DNA of 62,211 nucleotides from Kitasatospora cheerisanensis KCTC 2395. Lineage in GTDB: Bacteria > Actinomycetota > Actinomycetes > Streptomycetales > Streptomycetaceae. The notes under the pieces were generated by a model. The model worked only from the letters and a program-made list of their open reading frames with translations, was not told the origin of the DNA and did no database searches. The position numbers were made by a program, and so were the translations under genes. The first letter of the stretch is position 1. Each line of letters starts with the position of its first letter. This document shows positions 8,432-16,826 of the stretch, piece by piece. Where the stretch lies: contig NZ_KK853997.1 in assembly GCF_000696185.1 (NCBI RefSeq), forward strand, positions 2,696,647 to 2,758,857. The letters run 5' to 3'.

Positions 8432-8806
8432 GTGGGAGCCCAGTTCTACGTCAGCGTCGACCAGTCCGCAGCCCCGGCCTGGCCGTTCACGCAGCAGCAG
8501 CTCGCCCAGGCCGTACAGAGGCGCTGGCCCGAGAGCACCAGCGGCGCCGACCCCGGCAACGAGGTCCTTGAGATCGACGTCCGGGTCGGCGACGCGCACT
8601 GCGAGATCGCCTACCACTACGACCGGCACTTCTTCGCATTTCCCGACCAGGCCCCTCTCAGGACCCCGGTCGTCATCATCCACACCCTCCTGCGGGACCT
8701 CGCCCCCACCACCCCGGCGGTCTGGTGGGCCGACTACGACGGCACCCCGGAGCCCTTCGACCTCCGCGACGACGCGGAGCAGGTCGCTGAGGACTTCGGC
8801 GAGTGA
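8432..8806 (+). CDS. Probable immunity protein for the upstream toxin
   Basis: 124 residues from GTG 8432, with TTGGAGG ten bases upstream. It is small and acidic and lies 41 bases after the toxin stop. No family is recognised. The sequence looks like an alpha/beta cytosolic immunity protein (GAQFYVSVDQSAAPAW; VIIHTLLRDLAPTTPAVWWAD). The immunity role is inferred from size, charge and position. It ends one base before the end of a convergent phage minor-capsid gene, so the junction between accessory DNA and phage genes is here. Confidence 0.6.
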   Translation: MGAQFYVSVDQSAAPAWPFTQQQLAQAVQRRWPESTSGADPGNEVLEIDVRVGDAHCEIAYHYDRHFFAFPDQAPLRTPVVIIHTLLRDLAPTTPAVWWADYDGTPEPFDLRDDAEQVAEDFGE

Positions 8807-8807
8807 G

Positions 8808-9584
8808 TCACACCGTCGGCGTCGGACCGATGCCCACCTCGGCGTCCGGACGCAGGCCGAACGCCCTGGCACAGCGGGGGTGCGCGATGGGCCACTGGGC
8901 GGCGTCCTCGACGGTGCGGACGGTCCGGGCGGCCTTGTCGGGGTCGGGATGGCTGGTCCATCCGCAGTCTGCGCCGTCGGTCACTTCGACGTGCGGGATG
9001 CCGTGTTCGCGGGCGACCGAGAGGGTGCCGGCGTTGTAGGCGACGGCGGTCCGGGCGAGAGTGGCGGCTTCGGCCCAGGCTCTGACGGGCATCCGCGCCC
9101 CGTTACGGTAGACGACCCGGTCGAGGGGGTGCGCGGCAGCAAGCTGGGCGGCGCTGGTGGGGGTGAAGCTTCGACGGGCGGCGGCCCGGACGGCGCGATG
9201 GAACGCCGCTGCGACGCGCGCGGCTTCCTGTACCCGCAGCGACAGATCGGTGTAGGTGTCGGCGGTGAGGGCTTGCAGGGTTGCCCGGTGCGCCGGGGTC
9301 CAGCTGAAGGGCCGGTTGATGCTGGCCGCGGCAGCACGGGCGGCGGCCTCGTAGCGTTCGGGCACGACGCGCAGAGCGAAGTCCCGGACAGCGCGGTCGG
9401 CGGCATGGCGGAACGCCTTCGCCTCGGCCGCGAAGTCGGCGAGCGCGGAAGCAGCAGCGGTCCGGTGTCGGCGGTCGAGTGTGGCAAGGGCGGCGGCCTG
9501 TGCGGCGGCGAGCCGGGTCCACGCCGCTTCCAGGTCTGCGGCGGCCTTGTCGTTCGGCTCGGCAGCGGGCCGGGGCTGTGTCAT
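8808..9584 (-). CDS. Phage minor capsid (MuF-like head morphogenesis) protein
   Basis: 258 residues from ATG 9584. A long Ala-rich helical N-terminal half precedes a C-terminal block, VTDGADCGWTSHPDPDKAARTV … PIAHPRCARAF. The DGxxC…HPxC arrangement is typical of phage SPP1 gp7/MuF-type minor head proteins, which help scaffold assembly and DNA injection. It overlaps the preceding gene by four bases (ATGA). It is the last late gene on the strand; connector and tail genes would normally follow but none do. MuF proteins are sometimes fused to polymorphic toxins; here a toxin gene is convergent and adjacent rather than fused. Confidence 0.78.
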   Translation of the reverse strand: MTQPRPAAEPNDKAAADLEAAWTRLAAAQAAALATLDRRHRTAAASALADFAAEAKAFRHAADRAVRDFALRVVPERYEAAARAAAASINRPFSWTPAHRATLQALTADTYTDLSLRVQEAARVAAAFHRAVRAAARRSFTPTSAAQLAAAHPLDRVVYRNGARMPVRAWAEAATLARTAVAYNAGTLSVAREHGIPHVEVTDGADCGWTSHPDPDKAARTVRTVEDAAQWPIAHPRCARAFGLRPDAEVGIGPTPTV

Positions 9585-9916
9585 CGGGTGCGGTGAGAGG
9601 GCACGAGGACCGTGGTGGCGAGGTCGGTTGAGGTGTCGGCGACTTCTCCGTTGGTGGTCTCGTCGGGGCCCTGCATGTCGTGGAGTGCGGCGAGCTGGCG
9701 TTCGAGGCCGGTGAGGTTGGCGGTGCGGTCCATGGTGACCACGCCGTCCACGACCAGGCGCAGGGGGTCGGCGAGGAGTGCGGCGCGGCGCTCGTTGAGT
9801 ACTTCGACGGCGACGGCGCGGGCGGTGCCGAGGCGGCGGTAGCGGTCGGTGAGGTCGTCGGTGCTGGTGGCGGGGCCGAGTTGGGCGTGTAGCCAGGCGA
9901 GGGCGGCGGGGTCCAC
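9581..9916 (-). CDS. Phage late-operon protein, unknown function
   Basis: 111 residues from GTG or a nearby start at 9916. It is helical with a short C-terminal tail, and it couples to the MuF-like gene by ATGA overlap. Position between the major capsid protein and a minor capsid protein suggests a head-completion or connector role, but no motif supports this. ALAWLHAQLGPATSTDDLTDRYRRLG and the following RAVAVEVLNERRAALL look like two amphipathic helices. Confidence 0.5.
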   Translation of the reverse strand: MDPAALAWLHAQLGPATSTDDLTDRYRRLGTARAVAVEVLNERRAALLADPLRLVVDGVVTMDRTANLTGLERQLAALHDMQGPDETTNGEVADTSTDLATTVLVPSHRTR

Positions 9917-9984
9917 GGACGGGATCCTGTCGGTGATGCGGCGGACCGGTGCCCCGGGGTGATCGGGGCGCCGGTCCTGGGCGG

Positions 9985-10263
9985 CTAGTCGGCGTCGGAG
10001 CGGGGCTTGCGGGTGCGGGTGGTGGGCTTGGCCGGCGGCGTGCCGTCGTCGGTGCTGGCCGCCTGGCCGCCCGGCTCGGGGCCGTGGTCGTCGGCGTCGG
10101 GTCCGGGGTCGGGAGGGTCCTCGTCATCGGCGGACTGCCAGGCTCCGGGGTGGGTGATCAGCTCAGCCAGTTCCTCGGGCGGCACGTCGCCGGGCAGGAG
10201 GATGAGGTGGTCGCCAGTGACGGGGTGGTCGAGGTGGACGGCGAAGGCGAGCCGGCGCGGCAT
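9985..10263 (-). CDS. Small phage late protein, unknown function
   Basis: 92 residues. Its ATG shares the final base of the capsid stop codon (TGATG), so it is translationally coupled to the major capsid gene. Residues 1-45 (RRLAFAVHLDHPVTGDHLIL) look folded. The remainder is a low-complexity, acidic-then-basic tail rich in P, D, K and T, ending KPTTRTRKPRSDAD. This shape is common for small phage head accessory proteins. No family is recognised. Confidence 0.55.
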   Translation of the reverse strand: MPRRLAFAVHLDHPVTGDHLILLPGDVPPEELAELITHPGAWQSADDEDPPDPGPDADDHGPEPGGQAASTDDGTPPAKPTTRTRKPRSDAD

Positions 10264-11312
10264 CACAGCACCTTCGCCACAATGTGACAGTCCGGGGTGT
10301 GGAGGACCGGCATCGACACGGCACCGCCCTTGGTCCAGATCTGGACCGGGTCGCTCTGGACGTCGCGGGTGATGATGATGCCCGGGGCGTCCTCGCGCAG
10401 GATCTCCGGGTTGGTGCCGCGGGAGAGGACCAGGGCCTCGGCAGTGACGCCGTACTGGGTCTGGCCCCACTTCGCACGGTCCGGCGGGAGCATGATCCAG
10501 CGATCGTCCGGCAGGACGCGGGTGGCCGCGCCGTCGACGTTGACCTGCGCCTTGTACAGAACGACGGGCGGCAGGCCGTAGTCGGCGCGCACCGCGTTGA
10601 CCTCGGCCTCGTTGAGGGTGCGGGTGGGTGTCGTGGACGGGTTGACGGAGCGGTAGTAGGCGGCCCGGTAGGCGTTGTTGCGGGTGAGCGCGGTGAACGC
10701 CTTCTTGGAGGTGAGGACGATCTCCGGCTCGGGCGCGCCGAGGTCGTCGAGGTACTGCATCCAGCCGAGTTCGTCGGCGATCGGGTCGGAGGTGGGGTCC
10801 GACCACGCCTTCGCGGCCACCGGCATGTTCCCGGCGGGGACGCCAAAGTCGACCTCGATGGTCAGGCCGTTCTCGTTGGTGAGGGAGAACTTGCCGTCCA
10901 CGAGCACGTCGCCGGCGGCGAGTTCGAGGCGGGAGCGGATCGCCTCGACGTGCCGCTCGACGTCGTCGTAGAGCAGTTCGATCAGGCGGTCCTGGTCGGC
11001 GCCGTGGGACTGCTCCAGCAGGATCTGCTGCTGCTCGCCGACGACGAGCTTCTGCCCCAGCGGGGGGAGCAGGCCCTCGCGGGTGGTCTCCCACGCGGTG
11101 CGGTCGGCCAGCGGCACCGAACTGTCGTAGGCACGGTAGGACGCGGTGTTGACGCGGCGTCCGTTCTGCTTGAGCCGCCACTTCACGTCCCGGGTGACGA
11201 GCGTCGGGAAGACGAGGGAGGTGAGGAGGAAGTCCTTCGGGGTCGGGATCGACCGGGCGAAGGTCGTCAGGTCGTTGGCGCTGACGCCCTTGATGAGGTC
11301 CTGGAGAGACAT
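10263..11312 (-). CDS. Phage major capsid protein (gpE/HK97-fold family)
   Basis: 349 residues from ATG 11312, the usual length for the phage capsid protein E family. Recognisable segments are LVFPTLVTRDVKWRLKQNGRR near residue 35, SSVPLADRTAWET, and the central LAAGDVLVDGKFSLTNENGL followed by VDFGVP. The C-terminal VSMPVLHTPDCHIVAKVL matches the end of this family. It lies between the decoration protein and a small coupled gene, the standard head-operon order. It would form the icosahedral shell with the scaffold and decoration proteins just upstream. Confidence 0.85.
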   Translation of the reverse strand: MSLQDLIKGVSANDLTTFARSIPTPKDFLLTSLVFPTLVTRDVKWRLKQNGRRVNTASYRAYDSSVPLADRTAWETTREGLLPPLGQKLVVGEQQQILLEQSHGADQDRLIELLYDDVERHVEAIRSRLELAAGDVLVDGKFSLTNENGLTIEVDFGVPAGNMPVAAKAWSDPTSDPIADELGWMQYLDDLGAPEPEIVLTSKKAFTALTRNNAYRAAYYRSVNPSTTPTRTLNEAEVNAVRADYGLPPVVLYKAQVNVDGAATRVLPDDRWIMLPPDRAKWGQTQYGVTAEALVLSRGTNPEILREDAPGIIITRDVQSDPVQIWTKGGAVSMPVLHTPDCHIVAKVL

Positions 11313-11324
11313 TGTGGGCGGTCC

Positions 11325-11777
11325 TTACACGAAGCGGATCTGGGCGCCGACGGACGACGGGGTGACCTTGGTGGGGTCGATTCCGCCGGGGACCTTGGCG
11401 GTGCGGACGACGCCGTGCCACAGCAGCGCGGCGGCGATCTTCGGCTGGCCGGGGGCGAACAGGGCCTCTTCGAAGGTGAACCCGGCCAGCACCTGGCGGC
11501 CGTCGGCGGCGGCCGGGTCGAAGGGCCCGTACAGGCCGGACGCGGTGACCTTGCCGAGCGGGATGCCGGACAGGACGCGGTGGTAGGGCTGGACAGCGTC
11601 ACCGACCGTGTAGTGGGTGCCGGCGACGAGCTTGGAGGCGTCGAGGGTGACGGTCTCGGTCTGGTCGGTTCCGTGTAGGGAGGCGAGCCAGGGTCGGCCC
11701 GCGTTCAGCGTCACCGTGGTGGTGATCGGCTGGACGGTCAACGTGCCCTCCGGGGGCGGGAGATGGCGGTCCCGCAC
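11325..11777 (-). CDS. Phage head decoration protein
   Basis: 150 residues, directly before the major capsid gene with a 12-base gap. The fold pattern (VTLDASKLVAGTHYTVGDAVQPYHRV, then GLYGPFDPAAADGRQVLAGF, then a late ALLWHGVVRTAKVP) matches lambda gpD-type decoration proteins of siphophages. These proteins trimerise on and stabilise the mature capsid. The annotated GTG start gives a short N-terminal extension; a later start near the TVQPITTT segment is possible. Confidence 0.75.
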   Translation of the reverse strand: MRDRHLPPPEGTLTVQPITTTVTLNAGRPWLASLHGTDQTETVTLDASKLVAGTHYTVGDAVQPYHRVLSGIPLGKVTASGLYGPFDPAAADGRQVLAGFTFEEALFAPGQPKIAAALLWHGVVRTAKVPGGIDPTKVTPSSVGAQIRFV

Positions 11778-11862
11778 TCACCGGTTGGTGGTGCCGTCCA
11801 CGGGAACGGGGCGTGGTCCCCTGCTCCCGGTGCGCTGCCGGGTCAGATCGAGGTTGGTCAGG

Positions 11863-12483
11863 TCAGGTGGTGATGTAGCCGCGGCGGCGGGCCATGTCCA
11901 GACCGGCGGAGCCCGCGGTGGGAGTCTGGCCGCGGGGCGGCAGGCCGCCGGCGGGCGAACCGCTCGGTGCGGGCGGCGGCGTCACCGGCGCGGCCTGGGC
12001 GAACAGTTCGGGGCGGCGCTGCGCGAGTGCGGCGGCGGCGTCGGCGACGGCCTGCTGGTCGGCGTCGTCCGGGACGGCCAGCAGGCGGATCGCGTCGTCC
12101 AGGTTCTGGCCGGTCGCGCCGAGGCGGCTCAGCGCGGCGTGCCGGACGGCCTGGTTGAGACGGTCCAGGGCCTCCTGCTCGCGCTGGATCGCCTCCTGCT
12201 CGCGCTGGGCGGCGGCCTGTTCGCGGCGCTCGACCTCGGTGAGGGCGGCCTGCTGGGCGGTGCGCTGCGCCTCCACCCATGTCTGGAGCGCGGCAACGTC
12301 GGCGAAGCCGAGGTCGGTGACGAGCTTCTTGACGCCGGCTCGGGAGCCCTGGTCCTTCTCACGGGCGAGAAGCCGCGACAGGGTGTCCTGGGTGATGAGG
12401 GCGCTGCCGGGGTCGGCGGCCGGGGGCTGTGCCGGGGCCGGGTCGCCGACGGGCGGGGTCGCCTGGGGCAGGGGGGCAGTCAT
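11863..12483 (-). CDS. Phage scaffolding protein
   Basis: 206 residues from ATG 12483, which has GGAGG eight bases upstream; an in-frame TTG at 12498 is less likely. The centre is a highly charged coiled coil (ALTEVERREQAAAQREQEAIQ), with Pro-rich ends and a C-terminal RRGYITT. This composition and the position immediately before the decoration and capsid genes are typical of internal scaffold proteins that direct procapsid assembly. It may carry GPxx-like processing sites, but no protease gene is seen nearby. Confidence 0.75.
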   Translation of the reverse strand: MTAPLPQATPPVGDPAPAQPPAADPGSALITQDTLSRLLAREKDQGSRAGVKKLVTDLGFADVAALQTWVEAQRTAQQAALTEVERREQAAAQREQEAIQREQEALDRLNQAVRHAALSRLGATGQNLDDAIRLLAVPDDADQQAVADAAAALAQRRPELFAQAAPVTPPPAPSGSPAGGLPPRGQTPTAGSAGLDMARRRGYITT

Positions 12484-12528
12484 CGGATTCCTCCGCAAGC
12501 AGCGCCCCCGCGCCAGTGATCAGTGTAG

Positions 12529-13389
12529 CTACTCCTTCGACATGACGGTCTGGGCAATCACGCCGGGCACCGAAACAAGCTCCCAGGCACTCTCCTGGGT
12601 CCAGCGGAACACGGCATCTCGTTCGGCAGGGTTGGCGAGCCACAACTCATCGAGGACGGCGGGAACGGCGGGCTTGCCAGGGGGCTGGTAGGCGCGGCGG
12701 AGCGCCATGCCCACAGTCATGGAGTCCGCCCATGCAAACAGCAGCGTGCGCAGGCCCTTCTCTTCCTTGGCGCGCTGGAGCTTGTCCAGCTTGTTCTTCG
12801 CCGTGGCGCCGCGCAGGAAGTCGTCGACGTAGGCCGTGAAATCGCCGACGTTGTAGCCGGAGATGGTGAGCGTGCCGATCCGGCGCGGGGGGTCCAAGTC
12901 GGCGCCGTTCCGGCGGCGGGCATCCAAGTCGAGGTCGATTCGGGTAACGGAAGCCAGGTTCAGCGCGCGAAGGTCAGCGGCGAGGGGCCCATCGTCGTAT
13001 GCGCTGACCCGAGTGACCCTTTTCTCTTCCTTGCCGCTCTGGAGGTGCTCCAGACCGGCAAGGAAGTCGAGCAGCGCCTTCTGGTCCCGGCCTCCGACGC
13101 GGGAGTCCAGAGTGAACTCCACGACCCAGCTCCCAGTCAGCTGGGGGAACTCCTTCTCGCCGTAGTGCCTGCGGAGCGCCGCCCCCAGTTCGGTGTGGCG
13201 CTTGTCGAACGTGGAGGTGATCTCCAGGGCGATGGTCGGATGTACCTGTCCGGGCTCACCGAGGAGGGCGTCGATCATGGCGGGCGCGGAGTTGTCGTCC
13301 CGCTTCAGCGTGGTGGTGCCCAGCACGTGGTTGACGACGGCCTCGGCGGCCAACTCCTCGGCCCGGGGCGGCTTCGGCTTCTTCGGCAT
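12529..13389 (-). CDS. Unknown protein between portal and scaffold genes
   Basis: About 286 residues from ATG 13389 (an in-frame GTG at 13407 is possible). It begins with a basic MPKKPKPP stretch. The middle contains beta-rich segments (SWVVEFTLDSRVGGRDQKALLDFLAGL; GTLTISGYNVGDFTAYVDDFL) and the C-terminus is helical with two Trp. No family is recognised. Its place in the late operon is unusual, since a protease or MuF gene is more common between portal and scaffold. It may be cargo. The hairpin array lies directly upstream of it and downstream of the portal gene. Confidence 0.6.
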   Translation of the reverse strand: MPKKPKPPRAEELAAEAVVNHVLGTTTLKRDDNSAPAMIDALLGEPGQVHPTIALEITSTFDKRHTELGAALRRHYGEKEFPQLTGSWVVEFTLDSRVGGRDQKALLDFLAGLEHLQSGKEEKRVTRVSAYDDGPLAADLRALNLASVTRIDLDLDARRRNGADLDPPRRIGTLTISGYNVGDFTAYVDDFLRGATAKNKLDKLQRAKEEKGLRTLLFAWADSMTVGMALRRAYQPPGKPAVPAVLDELWLANPAERDAVFRWTQESAWELVSVPGVIAQTVMSKE

Positions 13390-13422
13390 GCCCACCAGGG
13401 TAGCCACGGGCCCGGCGACTCC

Positions 13423-13525
13423 CTATGGGTTTCCTTGGGGAAACCCATAGCCCCGGACCTGTGGGTTGCCCCAGGGAAACGCATGGGTTTCCCTGGGGCA
13501 ACCCAGTACGTTTCCTTGGGGAAAC
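13423..13525. repeat. Array of three perfect hairpins sharing a GTTTCC…GGAAAC core
   Basis: Hairpin 1 has 12-base arms at 13423-13434 and 13439-13450 with a TTGG loop. Hairpin 2 has 19-base arms at 13462-13480 and 13487-13505 with a six-base loop. Hairpin 3 has 6-base arms at 13510-13515 and 13520-13525, again with a TTGG loop. All arms are perfect complements and share GTTTCC(C/T). The array sits in the 260-base gap between the portal gene and the next late gene. There is no T-run, so it is not a classic terminator. An RNA processing site, protein-binding array or replication/packaging signal is possible. Confidence 0.85.
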
Positions 13526-13589
13526 CCCTTTCTTTCCTTGGTTTCTCCCTCTCTCCTACCTATCCCCCAACCCCCCACGGCTTCGCCGC

Positions 13590-13610
13590 AGGGGGCTCTG
13601 AGAGCCCCCT
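13590..13610. terminator. Hairpin after the portal gene
   Basis: A perfect ten-base inverted repeat, AGGGGGCTCT and its complement, is separated by one base. On the minus strand it follows the portal stop at 13654 by about 45 bases. A second small stem (CGGCTTCGCCG) lies just beyond at about 13579-13589. It fits a GC-rich, T-run-free actinomycete terminator or attenuator between portal and head genes. Confidence 0.55.
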
Positions 13611-13653
13611 GGCGGGCTTTCAAGGCAGCTGGGGTGATCTTGTGCCTATCGGC

Positions 13654-15456
13654 CTATCCGAGGGGCGCAGAGGGGATCTCAGGGCCTCCAGGGGGCAGGT
13701 TGAGGAAGGCCCTGACGACGGCGGTGTCGCCGGTGGCGTCCGCGAGTTGCCCGGCCGCTGCGAAGGCCCGGGACTGGATGCGGCGGACCTCCTCGGCGAT
13801 GTCGGTGATCGGGTAGCCGGCGTCGGCGAGCATCCGCACGCACGTCTCCAGGGAGAGCAGCCCGGCCTCGTAGCCCTTCGCGGCCTGGTCGAGGGCCTCG
13901 GCCTTGTCGGTGGGCACGTGCGGGCCCCACACGATCTCGGCCTGCGGCAACTCCCCTACCGGCCAGCCGACCTGCCCGGCCTGGAAGAGACGGCCGACGA
14001 ACTTGAACAGCAGCCGGTACTTGTGGGCGCGGGCGAGCCGCATCTCCCCGACCAGGGCGTCCAGCGGGCCGAGGGCAAGCGCGAGCGCGTACCCGGACGG
14101 GACTTCGGACGGCTGGACGGTGCCGAGCCCGGACGCGGTGAGGCGGCTGTTCGCGGCGAGCCGGTCGAGGAGGTGATCGGTGCGCTCCCGCAGCTCCCGC
14201 AGTTGCGGGGACGTGTCGAGGGTCGACATCGACCCGCCCTCGTTCAGCGACCACACCGTGCCGGCCTGCACCCGCAGCGGCACTGCGGTGCCGGTGGCCC
14301 GGTCCTTGGGCAGCCGCACCCCGGACAGGGCGATGATCGGCGTGCCGGTCGTCCCGGACGAGGCGGACGAGTCAGTGTCGGTCGCGGCGAGCTCGTCGAG
14401 GACCTGCATCACCCGGGAGATCACCGGCTGCCCCCACTGCTCGCCGGTGTCGGGAACGGAGTTGGTGAGGTGCACGATCGGCAGGAAGTCCAAGGCCAGG
14501 TCGAGGCCCTGGAGGACTTCCCCGTCCTTGCGGACCCGATAGCGGGCCCGGTGGGCAGGCAGGTTGTAGACGCTCTCGCCGGCCTTGAGGTCTTCGAGCA
14601 GCCACTCTGCGTCGGTCAGGTAGCAGGTGACGGCCGAAGGACGGTCCGGTGCCCAAGGGTAGACCCGGGTCACCCGGCCCGTGCCCGCCTCGATCCGGTC
14701 GCCCGGCCGCAGCACCATCTCCCCGTCCGGGCCCTGCACCCACTCCCGGTGCCCGGTGCCGTCCGGGTGGACGACCGACACAGTGGTCCCGCCGATCGGG
14801 CCCAGCTCGTAGGTGATCCGCCGCACCCTCGCCCGCTGCCCGGTGGCCGGGTCGGCGGGCAGCTCCCACGCGAAATGCACCCGCGACGGGAAGCCCGTGG
14901 TGTCGACCTCGTCCTCCGTCAGCTCCGGGAAGTACCAGCCCGGGTCCATGGTGCGCAACATCGGCCGTCCCGCGTCCGCGTCCCAGGCCAAGGTGTAGAC
15001 GGCATCGCCGTAGCGCACCGCAGACCGCTCGGCCTGCTGCATCCGCATCGGCAGCAACTCCCGGCGGGCCCAGTCCCGAAGGCGATCCTGCACGTCCCGG
15101 GCGAGCACGGCCTCCGGCCCCGGGTCCTGCCCGATCGCCTCGGCTCCGGGCACCACAATGCTCTGCGACGCCCCGAGCAGGTAGCCGAGCGCGGAGGTGT
15201 TCAGCTTCGCGGCGTCGCCAAGCTCGCGCCGGTCGAGGCCCGCCTCGTCGCCAGCCGCAGCGGTCAGGCCGCCGGCCTGGTTCTGGTCGTAGGCGGCAAG
15301 GATCTTGTACGCCTGGAGGCGGCGCCAGTCCTCGGGCGGTACCCAGCCCGAGGCGAGTTCAGCGAACGGTCCGCTTCCCCGCCTCGGCGGGCTGGACATG
15401 ACCGGCTTGTAGTTCAGCCAGCTCCAGGCGTCGATGATCAACTCGCGCAGGCCCAC
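13654..15456 (-). CDS. Phage portal protein
   Basis: 600 residues from GTG 15456, preceded by GGGAGG; the frame also opens upstream to a TTG at 15477. The protein shows the portal pattern: an N-terminal helix (YKILAAYDQNQAG), RSAVRYGDAVYTLAWDADAGRPMLRTMDP in the stem/wing region, and the long clip and crown helices toward the end (EMRLARAHKYRLLFKFVGRLF). SPP1 gp6-like portals form the dodecameric DNA channel at one vertex. The gene is in the same orientation as the terminase, but 4.8 kb of cargo separates them, which is unusual because the two are normally adjacent. Confidence 0.83.
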   Translation of the reverse strand: MGLRELIIDAWSWLNYKPVMSSPPRRGSGPFAELASGWVPPEDWRRLQAYKILAAYDQNQAGGLTAAAGDEAGLDRRELGDAAKLNTSALGYLLGASQSIVVPGAEAIGQDPGPEAVLARDVQDRLRDWARRELLPMRMQQAERSAVRYGDAVYTLAWDADAGRPMLRTMDPGWYFPELTEDEVDTTGFPSRVHFAWELPADPATGQRARVRRITYELGPIGGTTVSVVHPDGTGHREWVQGPDGEMVLRPGDRIEAGTGRVTRVYPWAPDRPSAVTCYLTDAEWLLEDLKAGESVYNLPAHRARYRVRKDGEVLQGLDLALDFLPIVHLTNSVPDTGEQWGQPVISRVMQVLDELAATDTDSSASSGTTGTPIIALSGVRLPKDRATGTAVPLRVQAGTVWSLNEGGSMSTLDTSPQLRELRERTDHLLDRLAANSRLTASGLGTVQPSEVPSGYALALALGPLDALVGEMRLARAHKYRLLFKFVGRLFQAGQVGWPVGELPQAEIVWGPHVPTDKAEALDQAAKGYEAGLLSLETCVRMLADAGYPITDIAEEVRRIQSRAFAAAGQLADATGDTAVVRAFLNLPPGGPEIPSAPLG

Positions 15457-15577
15457 GGCCGCTGCCCTCCCAGGCAACTTGGCCCCACGCCGAAGATCAG
15501 ACTACGGGGTGATCAACCCGCTTCCGCCGCCGTCCGCCGGCTGCCACGATCAGCACACCACACCGGGAGGGGCAAAC

Positions 15578-16399
15578 ATGGCAGATCTCGACTTCGGCGC
15601 CTACAGGCTGTACCTCAAGGAACAGCGGCACGCGATCAGCATGCTGACCGGGTTCGGCGCACACCGCCTGACCATTCATCTGGAGTGCTCGGCCACCGGG
15701 ACGTTCCCCGACAAGGCGGCCCACTCCGTGGCCGGCGAGTTGTGGGCCGACGACCTCGGGCAGTCGGGCTGGCTCGGCCACCTCGTCCAGGAGTGGCCCG
15801 TCGAGGCCGCCAGCCCCGGCGTCACCATGGGCCTCACCATCACGCTCACCGACACCCAGCTCGCCGCCCTGGAGAAGGCCCGGCAAGGAGCCGACCTGCG
15901 CCTGCGCCTGCACCTCACCGTCACCGCCCTGAACGGCGACGGCGGCTGGCCGGCATGCACGACTCAGGTCACGTTCACCGTGCCGCACAACGAGTGGTCG
16001 CAGGTCGTCACCGAGGCCGGCCACGGGGCCTTCGTCACCGTCCTCGTCCCGATCACCGCCGACGAGCATCGGAGCACCGCAGCCCGACGGCTGCGGGAAG
16101 CCCAGACCGCGATCCGCGCAGGCGACTTCGAGACCGCGGTGTCCAAGGCACGCCTTGCCATGGACGCCGTACGCCCGGCCAACCACCAGAAGGCGTACTC
16201 CGCGGCGAGCTCCAAGAAGGCGAAGGACCGCGACCAGGACGAACGGTGGACCGTCCTGCTCCAGGCCACCTACGACTTGTTCGGCGGCGCCCACCACGAC
16301 GACCCCGACACGACCGAGCACTTCACCTGGAGCAGGGCGGACGCGATGACCGCGCTGGCGCTCACCGCCGGGCTACTCGACCGCCTCGACGGTAAGTAG
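15578..16399 (+). CDS. Unknown cargo protein with HEPN-like C-terminal helices
   Basis: 273 residues from ATG 15578 behind GGGAGGGG. Residues 1-160 are beta-rich (HRLTIHLECSATGTF; GLTITLTDTQLAAL; TQVTFTVPHNEW). Residues 170-273 are helical and end HFTWSRADAMTALALTAGLLDRL, a pattern seen in HEPN-like helical bundles of defence proteins. It is transcribed against the late operon and starts 121 bases from the portal start, so it has its own promoter. It is best read as a moron-type cargo gene. The HEPN resemblance is a pattern impression, without the Rx4-6H motif. Confidence 0.6.
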   Translation: MADLDFGAYRLYLKEQRHAISMLTGFGAHRLTIHLECSATGTFPDKAAHSVAGELWADDLGQSGWLGHLVQEWPVEAASPGVTMGLTITLTDTQLAALEKARQGADLRLRLHLTVTALNGDGGWPACTTQVTFTVPHNEWSQVVTEAGHGAFVTVLVPITADEHRSTAARRLREAQTAIRAGDFETAVSKARLAMDAVRPANHQKAYSAASSKKAKDRDQDERWTVLLQATYDLFGGAHHDDPDTTEHFTWSRADAMTALALTAGLLDRLDGK

Positions 16400-16404
16400 C
16401 CCCG

Positions 16405-16770
16405 TTACGCGGGAACCCGGCAGCCTTCGTCGAAGCCGCCACGGTCCACCAGCAGCTTCTGGGCGGGGGTGAGCTTCGCCCACTCCGCGTCGCACAGCGC
16501 GGTGTCGCCCTGGCGGCCGCCCGCCTGGACGATGTGGAGCTGGGCATACCGGCCGACGACCTTCGAAGCTTCCCGGTGCTGGGCGCCGTCGCCGGCGAAC
16601 TTGGCGGCCCACTCGGGAGTCCCGGCTGACGGCGACGCCACGGCCGACGGCACGGAGCCGCCGGCACCGGCTGGCGGCTGCCCGCTGCCGTTGGACGCGC
16701 AGGCCGCCAAGCCCCCGAGAAGTACAAGTCCCGCTACAGCGGCACCAAGCCGCACCCCACCCTTGATCAT
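16405..16770 (-). CDS. Small lipoprotein
   Basis: 121 residues from ATG 16770. A type II signal peptide is clear: a basic start, a hydrophobic stretch (GAAVAGLVLLGGLAAC) and a lipobox LAAC with Cys at about residue 24. A Ser/Pro/Gly linker follows, then a small helical domain with two Cys (ALCDAEWAKL … EGCRVPA) that could form a disulphide. The stop lies five bases past the end of the convergent 273-residue gene. A surface lipoprotein inside a prophage suggests lysogenic conversion or superinfection exclusion, which is inference. Confidence 0.7.
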   Translation of the reverse strand: MIKGGVRLGAAVAGLVLLGGLAACASNGSGQPPAGAGGSVPSAVASPSAGTPEWAAKFAGDGAQHREASKVVGRYAQLHIVQAGGRQGDTALCDAEWAKLTPAQKLLVDRGGFDEGCRVPA

Positions 16771-16826
16771 GGACAGGGAACGTAGCAGGGGACACGAACA
16801 ATCCGCGACGGAACCGGGCCGCCGTC

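Noticed and set aside
13045..16395. 1116-codon open frame opposite the portal gene
   Set aside because: It has no domain pattern and is the GC-bias shadow of the portal and neighbouring genes.
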